NCBI RefSeq assembly: GCF_007565055.1
Contig: NW_022141553.1
Coordinates: 62,001-126,000, forward strand
Reading direction: 5' to 3'
Source of the DNA: Rhinopithecus roxellana
Lineage: Eukaryota; Chordata; Mammalia; Primates; Cercopithecidae
DNA: 64,000 bases
The notes beneath the pieces were generated by a model, which saw nothing but the letters and a program-made list of their open reading frames with translations, was not told where the DNA came from and searched no databases. Shown one piece after another: positions 51,406-62,696 of the stretch (positions are counted from its first letter, which is position 1; every line of letters begins with the position of its first letter). The translations under genes and the position numbers were made by a program.

Positions 51406-52872
51406 TTTCGTGGAGCAGTCCATTAACACTGTCTTTGAGGAACCTGAGAAGGGCTTCTTTGGATCGTAATGAGGCCTACGCTGATAAAGGAAATTTCTTC
51501 CGTTCAAAACGTGAAAGAAGCTTTCTGAGAAACTTCTTTATGATCTGTGAGATCATCTCACATAATTTTGATTTCAGGAAGCAGTTTTCTAACACTCTTT
51601 TCGTTGAATCTTAAAATTGATATTTGGGAGCCCATAGGGGCCCATGGTGATAAAGGAAATATCCTCACATAATAACTAGAGAGAAGCTTTCTGAGAGATT
51701 GTGTTCTGATGTGTGACTTCATCACACAGAGTTCCACCCTTCTCGTCTTGGAACAGTTTCCTAACACTGTTGTCGTGGATTCTGCAAAGGTATATTTGGG
51801 AGCTCATTGAGGGCTATGGTGAAAAAGGAATTATCCTCAGATCAACACTGGAAAGAAGCCTTCTGAGAAACTGCATTGCCGTGAGTGAATGCAACTCACA
51901 GTGTTACAGGATTCTCTTCAGTGATCAGTTTGCTAACTAAGTTTTCTGGAAATCTGCAATGGGATACCTCTTATCGTAAGGAAGCTTACGGTGACAAAGG
52001 AATATCCTCAGATGAATTCTAGAAAGAAGCATTCTTAGACACTTCTTGTTGATGTGTGAATTCACCTCACAAAGTTACACTTATGTTTTGTGGAGCAGTC
52101 CATTAACACTATCTTTGAGGAACCTGAGAAGGGCTTCCTTGGATCGCATTGAAGCCTACGCTGATAAAGGAAATTTCATACGTTCAAAATGAGAAAGAAG
52201 CTTTCTGAGAAACTTCTTTCTGATCTGTGAGTTCATCTCAGAGACTTATAACTTAGACTTCAGGAAGCAGTTTGCTACCAATCTTTTCGTGGAACATGGA
52301 AAGTGATATTTGGGAGCCCATAGGGGCCCATGGTGAAAAAGGAAATATCCTCACATAATAACTAGAGAGAAGGTTTCTGACAGATTGCTTTCTGATGTGT
52401 GAGGTCATAACACAGAGTTCCACCCCTCCCTTCTTGGAACAGTTCTCTAACACTGTTGTCGTGGATTCTGCAGAGGTACACTTGGGAGCTCATTGAGGGC
52501 TATGGTGAAAAAGGAAGAATCCTCACATAATAACTAAAGAGAAGCTTTCTGAGAAACTGCGTTGCCATGTGTGAATGCAACTCACAGAGTTACAAGTTTC
52601 TCTTCAGTGATCAGTTTGTTACCACAGTTTTCTGGAAATCTGCAATTAGATACTTCATAGCGCAATGATCCTAACGGTGACAAAGGAAATATCCACAGAT
52701 GAAAATTAGAAAATAGCTTTCTTAGAAACTTCTTGGTGATGTGTGAATTCATCTCACAGATTTACACTTGTGTTTCGTGAAGCAGTCCATTTACGCTGTC
52801 TTTGAGGAACCTGAGAAGGGCTTCATTGGATCGCATTGAGACCTACGCTGATAAAGGAAATTTCATCCGTTC
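50836..52872 (+). repeat. Alpha-satellite between L1 copies 3 and 4
   Basis: Tetramer sequence crossing the junction of the 3.1-kb duplication at about 51406. Left of the junction it resembles 8773-9330; right of it, it repeats 48301 onward. m1 motifs lie near 51376, 52055 and 52743. No gene. Confidence 0.92.
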
Positions 52873-54512
52873 AAAACGTGAAAGAAGTAGAATAATTTAT
52901 AATCCTTTGGGTATATACGCAGTAGTGGGATGGCTGGGTCATATGGTACATCTAGTTCTAGATCCTTGAGGAATTGCCATACTGTTTTCCATAATGGTTG
53001 AACTAGTTTACAATCCCACCAACAGTGTAAAAGTGTTCCTATTTCTCCACATCCTCTCCAACACCTGTTGTTTCCTGACTTCTTAATGATTGCCATTCTA
53101 ACTGGTGTGAGATGGTATCTCATTGTGGTTTTGATTTGCATTTCTCTGATGGTGAGTGATGATGAGCATTTTTTCATATGTCTGTTGGCTGTATGAATAT
53201 CTTCTTTTGAGAAATGTCTGTTCATATCCTTTCCCCACTTTTTGATGGGGTTGTTTGTTTTTTTCTCGTATATTTGTTTGAGTTCTTTGTCGATTCTGGA
53301 TATTAGCCCTTTGTCAGATGAGTAGGTTGCAAAAATTTTCTCCCATTGTGTAGGTTCCTTGTTCACTCTGATGGTAGTTTCTTTTGCTGTGCAAAAGCTA
53401 TTATTCTACTACAAAGACACATGTACACGTATGTTTATTGCGGCACTATTCACAATAGCAAAGACTTGGAGTCAACCCAAATGTCCATCTGTGACAGACT
53501 GGATTAAGAAAATGTGGCACATATACACCATGGAATACTATGCAGCCATAAAAAAGGATGAGTTTGCGTCCTTAATAGGGACATGGATGCAGCTGGAAAC
53601 CATCATTCTTAGCAAACTATCACAAGAAGAGAAAACCAAACACCGCATGTTCTCACTCATAGATGGGAACTGAACAATGAGATCACTTGGACTCGGGAAG
53701 GGGAACATCACGCACTGGGGCCTAGCATGGGGGGGGAGGGGGGAGGAGGGAGGGATTGCATTGGGGAGTTATACATGATATAAATGATGAATTGATGGGT
53801 GCTGACGAGTTGATGGGTGCAGCACACCAACATGGCATATGTATACATATGTAACAAACCTGCACGTTATGCACATGTACCCTAGAACTTCAAGTATAAT
53901 AAAAAAAAGAAAGAAAATAAAGAAAAAAAAACGTGAAAGAAGCTTTCTAAGAAACTTCTTTCTGATCTGTGAGTTCATCCCACAGACTTATAACTTAGAC
54001 TTCAGGAAGCAGTTTGCGAACACTCTTTTCGTGTATTCTGTAAAGTGATATTTGGGAGCACTTAGGGGCCCATGCTGAAAAAGGAAATATCCTCACATAA
54101 TAACAAGAGAGAAGCTTTCTGAGAGATTGCTTTCTGATGTGTGACTTCATCACACAGAGTTCCACTCTTCCCTTCTTGGAACAGTTTGCTAACTCTGTTG
54201 TCGTGGATTCTGCAAATTATATTTGGGAGCTCATTGAGGGCTATGGTGAGAAAGGAAATATCCTCAGATCAAAACTTTAAAGACGGTTTCTGTGAAACTG
54301 CGTTGCCATGTGTGAATGCAACGCACAGAATTATTCGTTTCTCTTCAGTGATCAGTTTGTTAACACTGTTTTCTGGAAATCTGCAATTAGATCCTTCATA
54401 GTGCAATGAACATTATGGTGACAAAGAAAATATCCACAGCTGAAAACTAGAAAGAAGGTTTCTTACAAATTTCTTGGTGATGTGTGAATTCATCTTTAGA
54501 GTTACACTTATG
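51406..54512 (+). repeat. 3.1-kb tandem duplication, unit B (carries L1 copy 4)
   Basis: Second copy of 48301-51405. By eye I find only two one-base homopolymer differences: a G-run of 8 against 7 near 53730, and an A-run of 8 against 7 near 53901. The total is therefore 3,107 bp. This is far closer than any other pair in the left and middle of the window. Confidence 0.93.
52888..53927. mobile_element. Twin-primed (5'-inverted) L1, copy 4
   Basis: Duplicate of copy 3, with target-site duplications 'aaaacgtgaaagaag' at 52873-52887 and 53928-53942. It arose with the 3.1-kb satellite block and not by a new insertion. Non-coding. Confidence 0.95.
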
Positions 54513-57084
54513 TTTCGTGGAGCAGTCCATTAACACTGTCTTTGAGGAAACTGAGAAGGGCTTCTTTGGATCGCATTGAGGTCTACGCTGAAAAGGAATT
54601 TTCTTCAGTTCAAAACGTGAAAGAAGCTTTCTGAGAAATTTCTTTCTGATCTGTGAGGTCATCTCACAGACGTACAACTTAGACTTCAGGAAGCAGTTTC
54701 CTGACTCTCTTTTCGTGGAATCTGGAAAGTGATATTTGGAGCTCACTGGGGCCCATAGTGAAAAAGGAAATATCCTCACATAATGACTACAGAGAAGCTT
54801 TCTGAGACATTGCTTTCTGATGTGTGACTTCATCACAAAGAGTTCCACCCTTCCATTCTGGGAACAGATGGATAACACTGTTGTCTTGTATTCTACAAAG
54901 GTATATTTGGGAGCTCATTGAGGGCTATGGTGAAAAAGGAAACATTCTCACATAATATCTAAAGAAAAACTATCTGAGAAAATGCGCGGCCATGTGAGAA
55001 TGCAACTCAAAGAGTTACACGTTTCTCTTCAGTGATCAGTTTGTTAACACAGTTTTCTGGAAATCTGCAATTAGATACTTCATAGCGCAATGAACCTAAT
55101 GATGACAAAGGAAATATCCACAGATGAAAAGGAGAAAGAAGCTTTCTTAGAAACTTCTTGGTGATGTGTGAATTCATCTTCCAGAGTTACACTTATGTTT
55201 CGTTTAGCAGTCCATTAACACTGTCTTTGAGGATCCTGAGAAGGGCTTCCTTGGATTGCATTGAGGCCGACGCTGATAAAGGAAATTTCATCCGTTCAAA
55301 ACGTGAAAGAAGCTTTCTGCGAAACTTCTTTCTGATCTGTGAGTTCATCTCAGAGACTTATAACTAAGTCTTCAGGAGGCAGTTTACGAACACTCTTTTC
55401 GTGGATTCTGGAAGGTGATATTTGGGAGCCCATAGGGGCTCATAGTGAAAAAGGAAATATCCTCACATAATAGGTAGAGAGAAGCTTTCGGAGAGATTGC
55501 TTTCTGATGTGTGACTTCATCACACAGAGTTAAACCCTTCCCTTCTTGGAACAGTTTGCAAACACTGTTGTCGTGGATTATGCAGAAGCATATTTGGGAG
55601 CTCATTGAGGGCTATGGTAAAAAAGGAAATATACTCACATAATAACTAAAGAGAAGCTTTCTGAGAACCTGGGTTGCCATGTGTGACTGCAACTCACAGA
55701 GTTACACGTTTCTCTTCAGAGATCAGTTTGTTATCACAGTTTTCTGGAAATATGCATTTAGATACTTCATAGCGCAATGAACTTTACGGTGACAAAGGAA
55801 ATATCCAGAGATGAAAACGAGAAAGAAGCTTTCGTAGAAACTTCCTGGTGATGTGTGAATTCATCTTCCGCAGTTACACTTATGTTTCGTGGAGCAGTCC
55901 ATTAACACTCTCTTTGAGGAAACTGAGAAGGTCTTCCTTGGATCGCATTGAGGCCTACGCTGATAAAGGAAATTTCATCCTTTCAAAACGTGAACGCAGC
56001 TTTCTGAGAAACTTCTTTCTGATCTGTGAGTTCATCTCACAGTATTATGACTTCGACTTCAGGAAGCAGTTTGCGAACACGCTTTTTGTGGATTCTGGAA
56101 AGCGTCATTTAGGAGCCCATAGGGGCCAATGGTGAAAAAGTAGATAATCTCACATAATAACTAGAGAGAAGATTTCTGGGGATTGCTTTCTGATGTGTGA
56201 CTTCATCACACATAGTTCCACCCTTCCCTTCTTGGAACAGTTTGCTAACACTGTTGTCGTGGATTCTGCCAAGTTATATTTTGGAGTTCATTGAAGGCTA
56301 TGGTGAAAAAGGAAATATCCTCAGATCAAAACTGGAAAGAAGCCTTCTGAGAAAGTACATTGCCATGAGTGAATGCAACTCACAGAGTTACACGTTTCTC
56401 TTCAGTGATCAGTTTGTTAACACAGTTTTCTGTAAATCTGCAATTAGATACTTCATAGCGCAATGAACATTATGGTGACAAAGGAAATATCCACAGATGA
56501 AAACTAGAAAGAAGCTTTCATAGAAACTTCTTGGAGATGTGTGAATTCATCTTTCAGATTTACACTTATGTTTCGTGGAGGAGTCCATTAACACTCTCTT
56601 TGAAGAACCTGAGAAGGGCTTCCTTGGATTGCATAGAGGCCTACGCTGATAATGGAAATTTCAACCGTTCAAAACGTGAAAGAAACATTCTGAGAAACTT
56701 CTTTCTGATAGGTGAGTTCATCACACAGCTTACAACTTAGACTTCAAGAAGCAGATTGCGAGCACTCTCTTCGTGGATTCTGGAAAGTGATATTTGGGTG
56801 CCCATAGGGGCCCATGGTGAAACAGGAAATATCCTCACATAATAACTAGAGAGAAGCTTTCTGAGAGATTGCTTTCTGATGTGTGACTTCATCACATAGA
56901 GGTTCACACTTCCCTTCTTGGAACTGTTTGCTAACACTGTTGTCTTGGATTCTGCAGAGGTATATTTGGGAGCTCAATGAGGGCTATGGTGAAAAAGGAA
57001 ATATCCTCACATAATAACTAAAGAGAATCTTTCTGAGAAATTGCCTTGCTATGTGTGAATGCAACTCATAGAGATACTCATTTT
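53943..57084 (+). repeat. Alpha-satellite, paralog of 8773-11838
   Basis: Continues the block match at an offset of 45,170 bp until about 57008. m1 motifs lie near 54482, 55164, 55851 and 56537. Shared private features include 'gctgaaaaggaattttc', 'cataataggtagagag' and 'tcatcacacagcttacaac'. No gene. Confidence 0.9.
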
Positions 57085-60000
57085 CTTCTGTGATCAGTTT
57101 GTTAAAACAGTTTTCTGGAAATCTGCAATTAGATACTTCATAGCACAATGAACCTTACGGTGACAAAGGAAATATCCACAGGTGAAAACTAGAAAGAAGC
57201 TTTCTTGGAAACTTCTTGGTGATGTGTGAATTCATCTCACAGAGTTACACTTACGTGTCGTGGAGCAGTCCATTAACACTGTCTTTGAGGAACCTGAGAA
57301 GGGCTTCTTTGGATCGCATTGAGGTCTACTCTGATAAAGGAAATTTCATTGGTTCAAAACATGAAGGAAGATTTCTGGGAAACTTCTTTCTGATCTGCGA
57401 GTTCATCTCAAAGACTTATAACTTAGACTTCAGGAAGCAGTTTGCTAACACTCTTTTCCTGGAATCCGGAAAGTGATATTTGGGAGCCAATAGGGGCCCA
57501 TGGTGAAAAAGAAAATATCCTCACATAATAACTAGAGAGAAGCTTTCTGAGAGATTGCTTTCTGATGTGTGACTTCATCACACAGAGTTCCACCCTTCCC
57601 TTCTTGGAACAGTTTGCTAACACTGTTGCGGTGGATTCTGCAAACTTGTATTTGGGAGCTCATTGAGGGCTATGGTGAAAAAGGAAATATCCTCAGGTCA
57701 ATACTGGAAAGAAGCCTTCTGAGAAACTGCATTGCCATGAGTGAATGCAACCCACAGGGTTGCACATTTCTCTTCAGTGATCAGTTTGCTAACATAGTTT
57801 TCTGGAAATCTGACTCGTTATTTTTATTAGCAGAATGAAGCTTACCATGTCATAGGAAATATCCTCAGATGAAAACTAGAAAGAAGCTTTCGTAGAAACT
57901 TCTTGGTCATGTGTGACTTCATCTCACAGAGCTACATTTATGTTTGGTGGAGCAGTCCATTAACACTGTCTTTGAGGAACCTGAGAAGGGCTTCTTTGGA
58001 TCGCATTGAGGCCTACGCTGATAAAGGAAATTTCATCCGTTCAAAACGTGAAAGAAGCTTTCTGAGAAACTTTTTACTGATCTGTGAGTTCATCGCACAG
58101 ACTTATAACTTAGACATCAGGAAGGAGTTTGCTAAGACTCTTTTCATGGAATCCGGGAAGTGATATTTAGGAGCCCATAGGGGGCCATGGTGAAAAAGGA
58201 AATATCCTCACATAATAACTAGAGAGAAGCTTTCTGAGAGATGGCTTTCTGATGTGTGACTTCATCACACAGAGTTCAACACTTCCCTTCTTGGAACAGT
58301 TTGCTAACACTGTTGTCGTGGATTCTGCAGATGTATACTTGGGAGCTCGTAGAGGACTAAGGTGAAAAAGGAAATATCCTCACATAATAACTAAAGAGAA
58401 GCTTTCTGAGAAACTTCGTTGCCATTTGTGAATGCAACTCAAAGAAATACACGTTTCTCTTCAGTGATCAGTTTGTTAACACAGTTTTCTGGAAATCTGC
58501 AATTAGATACTTCATAGCGCAATGAACCTTACGGTGACAAAGGAAATATCCACAGATGAAAACTCGAAAGAATCTTCCTTAGAAACTTCCTGGTGATGTG
58601 TGAATTCATCTCTCAGATTTACACTTATATTTCGTGGTGTAGTCCATTAACACTGTCTTGAGGAACCTGAGAAGTGCTTCCTTGCATCTCATTGAGACCT
58701 ACGCTGATAAAGGAAATTTCATCCGTTCAAAACGTGAAAGAAGCTTTCTCAGAAACTTCTTGCTGATCTGTGAGTTCATCTCAAAGATTTATAACTTAGA
58801 CTTCAGGAAACAGTTTGCTAACACTCTTTTCGTGGAATCTGGAAAGTGATATTTGGGAGCCCATAGGGGCCCATGGTGAAAAAGGAAATATCCTCACATA
58901 ATAACTAGAGAGAAGCTTTCTGAGAGATTGCTTTCTGATGTGTGACTTCAACACACAGAGTTCCACCCTTCCTTTCTTGGAACAGTTTCCTAACACTGCT
59001 GTCGTGGATTCTGCAAAGGAATATTTCGGAGTTCATTGAGGGCCATGGTGAAAAAGGAAATATCCTCAGATCAAAACTGGAAAGAAGCCTTCTGAGAAAC
59101 TGCATTGCCATGAGTGAATGCAACTCAGAGATTTACACGTTTCTCTTCAATGATCAGTTTGCTAACTAAGTTTTCTGGAAATCTGCAATGGGATACCTCC
59201 TATCTCAATGAAGCTTACGATGACAAAGGAAATATCCTCAAATGACACCAAGAAAGAAGCTTTCTTAGAAATTTCTGGTTGATGTGTGAATTCATCTCAC
59301 AAACTTACACTTATGTTTCGTGGAGCAGTCCATTAACACTGTCTTTGAGGAACCTGAGAAGGGCTTCCTTGGATCGCATTGGGGTCTATGCTGATAAAGG
59401 AAATTTCATCCGTTCAAAACGTGAAAGAAGCTTTCTGAGAAACTTCTTTCAGATCTGTGAGTTCATCTCACAGACTTATAAGTTAGAATTCAGGAAGCAG
59501 TTTACGAACACACTTTTTCATGGATTCTGGAAAGTGATATCTGGGAGCCCATAGGGGCCCATGGTGAAAAAGGAAATATCCTCAGAAAATAACTAGAGAG
59601 AAGCTTTCTGAGAGATTGCTTTCTGATGTGTGACTTCATCACACAGAGTTCCACCCTTCCCTTCTTGGAACAGTTTGCTAACACTGTTGCCGTGAATTCT
59701 GCAAAGTTATATTTGGGAGCCCATTGAGGGCTATGGTGGAAAAAGGAAATATCCTCACGTAATGCCTAAAGAGAAGCTTTCTGAGAAAGTGCATTGCCAT
59801 GTGTGAATGCAACTCACAGAGTTACAAGTTTCTCTTCAGTGATCAGTTTGCTAACTAAGTTTTCTGGAAATCTGCAATGGGATACCTCCTATCTCAATGA
59901 AGCTTACGATGACAAAGGAAATATCCTCAAATGACACCAAGAAAGAAGCTTTCTTAGAAATTTCTGGTTGATGTGTGAATTCATCTCAAACTTACACTTC

Positions 60001-60635
60001 TGTTTCGTGGAGCAGTCCATTAACACTGTCTTTGAGCAACCTGAGAAGGGCTTCCTTGGATCGCATTGGGGTCTATGCTGATAAAGGAAATTTCATCCGT
60101 TCAAAACGTAAAAGAGGCTTTCTGAGAAAGTTCTTTCAGATCTGAGAGTTCATCTCACAGACTTATAAGTTAGAATTCAGGAAGCAGTTTGCGAACACTC
60201 TTTTCATGGATTCTGGAAAGTGATATCTGGGAGCCCATAGGGGCCCATGGTGAAAAAGGAAATATCCTCACAAAATAACTAGAGAGAAGCTTTCCCAGAG
60301 ATTGCTTTCTGATGTGTGACTTCATCACACAGATATCCACCTTTGCCTTCTTGGAACAGTTTGCTAACACTGTTGTCATGGATTTTGCAAAGTTATATTT
60401 GGGAGGTCATTGAGGGCTATGGTGAATAAGGAAATATCCTCAGATCAAAACCGGAAAGAAGTCTCCTGAGAAACTGCATTGCCATGAGTGAATGCAACTC
60501 ACAGAGTTACACGTTTCTCTTCAGTGATCAATGTGCTAAATAAGTTTTCTAGAAAACGGCAATTAGATACTTCATAGCGCAATGAACCTTACGGTGACAA
60601 AGGAAATATCCACAGGTGAAAACTAGAAAGAAGCT
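57085..60635 (+). repeat. Alpha-satellite tetramers preceding the 2,061-bp repeat
   Basis: m1 motifs near 57222, 57909, 58594, 59282 and 59972. 57085-58560 matches 61206-62681 at an offset of 4,121 bp. The tetramers from ~59150 and ~59840 are a close pair at a ~690-bp offset, sharing 'cctcctatctcaatgaagc', 'aaatgacaccaagaaag' and 'atttctggttgatg'. From about 60190 the sequence follows 47801-48860 at offset 12,389, including the m4 variant 'ttttctagaaaacggc' (60545-60560). No gene. Confidence 0.88.
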
Positions 60636-62696
60636 TTCTTAGAAACGTCTTTGTGATGTGTGAATTCATCTCACAGAGTTACACTTATGTTTCGTGGAGC
60701 AGTCCATTAACACTGTCTTTGAGGAACCTGAGAAGGGCTTCTTTGGATCGTAATGAGGCCTACGCTGATAAAGGAAATTTCTTCCGTTCAAAACGTGAAA
60801 GAAGCTTTCTGAGAAACTTCTTTATGATCTGTGAGTTCATCTCACAGACTTATAATTTTGATTTCAGGAAGCAGTTTTCTAACACTCTTTTCTTTGAATC
60901 TGGAAAGTGATATTTGGGAGCCCGTAGGGGCCCATGGTGAAAAATGGAATATCCTCACATAATAACTAGAGAGAAGCTTTCTGAGAGATTGTGTTCTGAT
61001 GTGTGACTTCATCACACAGAGTTCCACCCTTCTCTTCTTGGAACAGTTTCCTAACACTGTTGTCGTGGATTCTGCAAAGGTATATTTGTGAGCTCATTGA
61101 GGGCTACGGTGAAAAAGGAAGTATCCTCAGATCAAAACTGGAAAGAAGCCTTCTGTGAAACTGCATTGCTGTGAGTGAATGCAACTCACAGTGTTACAGG
61201 TTTCTCTTCAGTGATCAGTTTGTTAAAACAGTTTTCTGGAAATCTGCAATTAGATACTTCATAGCACAATGAACATTATGGTGACAAAGGAAATATCCAC
61301 AGGTGAAAACTAGAAAGAAGCTTTCTTAGAAACTTCTTGGTGATGTGTGAATTCATCTCACAGAGTTACACTTACGTGTCATGGAGCAGTCCATTAACAC
61401 AGTCTTTGAGGAACCTGAGAAGGGCTTCTTTGGATCGCATTGAGGCCTACTCTGATAAAGGAAATTTCATTGGTTCAAAACATGAAAGAAGCTTTCTGGG
61501 AAACTTCTTTCTGATCTGCGAGTTCATCTCAAAGACTTATAACTTAGACTTCAGCAAGCAGTTTGCTAACACTCTTTTCGTGGAATCCGGAAAGTGATAT
61601 TTGGGAGCCAATAGGGGCCCATGGTGAAAAAGAAAATATCCTCACATAATAACTAGAGAGAAGCTTTCTGAGAGATTGCTTTCTGATGTGTGACTTCACC
61701 ACACAGAGTTCCACCCTTCCCTTCTTGGAACAGTTTACTAACACTGTTGCGGTGGATTCTGCAAACTTATATTTGGTAGCTCATTGAGGGCTATGGTGAA
61801 AAAGGAAATATCCTCAGGTCAATACTGGAAAGAAGCCTTCTGAGAAACTGCATTGCCATGAGTGAATGCAACCCACAGGGTTGCACATTTCTCTTCAGTG
61901 ATCAGTTTGCTAACATAGTTTTCTGGAAATCTGACTCGTTATTTTTATTAGCAGAATGAAGCTTACCATGTCATAGGAAATATCCTCAGATGAAAACTAG
62001 AAAGAAGCTTTCGTAGAAACTTCTTGGTCATGTGTGACTTCATCTCACAGAGCTACATTTATGTTTGGTGGAGCAGTCCATTAACACTGTCTTTGAGGAA
62101 CCTGAGAAGGGCTTCTTTGGATCGCATTGAGGCCGACGCTGATAAAGGAAATTTCATCCGTTCAAAACGTGAAAGAAGCTTTCTGAGAAACTTCTTACTG
62201 ATCTGTGAGTTCATCGCACAGACTTATAACTTAGACATCAGGAAGGAGTTTGCTAAGACTCTTTTCATGGAATCCGGGAAGTGATATTTAGGAGCCCATA
62301 GGGGGCCATGGTGAAAAAGGAAATATCCTCACATAATAACTAGAGAGAAGCTTTCTGAGAGATGGCTTTCTGATGTGTGACTTCATCACACAGAGTTCAA
62401 CACTTCCCTTCTTGGAACAGTTTGCTAACACTGTTGTCGTGGATTCTGCAGATGTATACTTGGGAGCTCGTAGAGGACTAAGGTGAAAAAGGAAATATCC
62501 TCACATAATAACTAAAGAGAAGCTTTCTGAGAAACTTCGTTGCCATTTGTGAATGCAACTCAAAGAAATACACGTTTCTCTTCAGTGATCAATTTGTTAA
62601 CACAGTTTTCTGTAAATCTGCAATTAGATACTTCATAGCGCAATGAACCTTAGGGTGACAAAGGAAATATCCACAGATGAAAACTAGAAAGAAGCT
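60636..62696 (+). repeat. 2,061-bp tandem repeat (12 monomers), unit 1
   Basis: Three tetramers with m1 motifs near 60659, 61343 and 62030. The same sequence restarts at about 62697 with a 2,061-bp offset. The tetramers are distinguishable: 'ggatcgtaatgagg', then 'cttacgtgtcatgg', then 'catttatgtttggtgg'. This behaves as a true higher-order repeat of twelve monomers. Confidence 0.92.
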
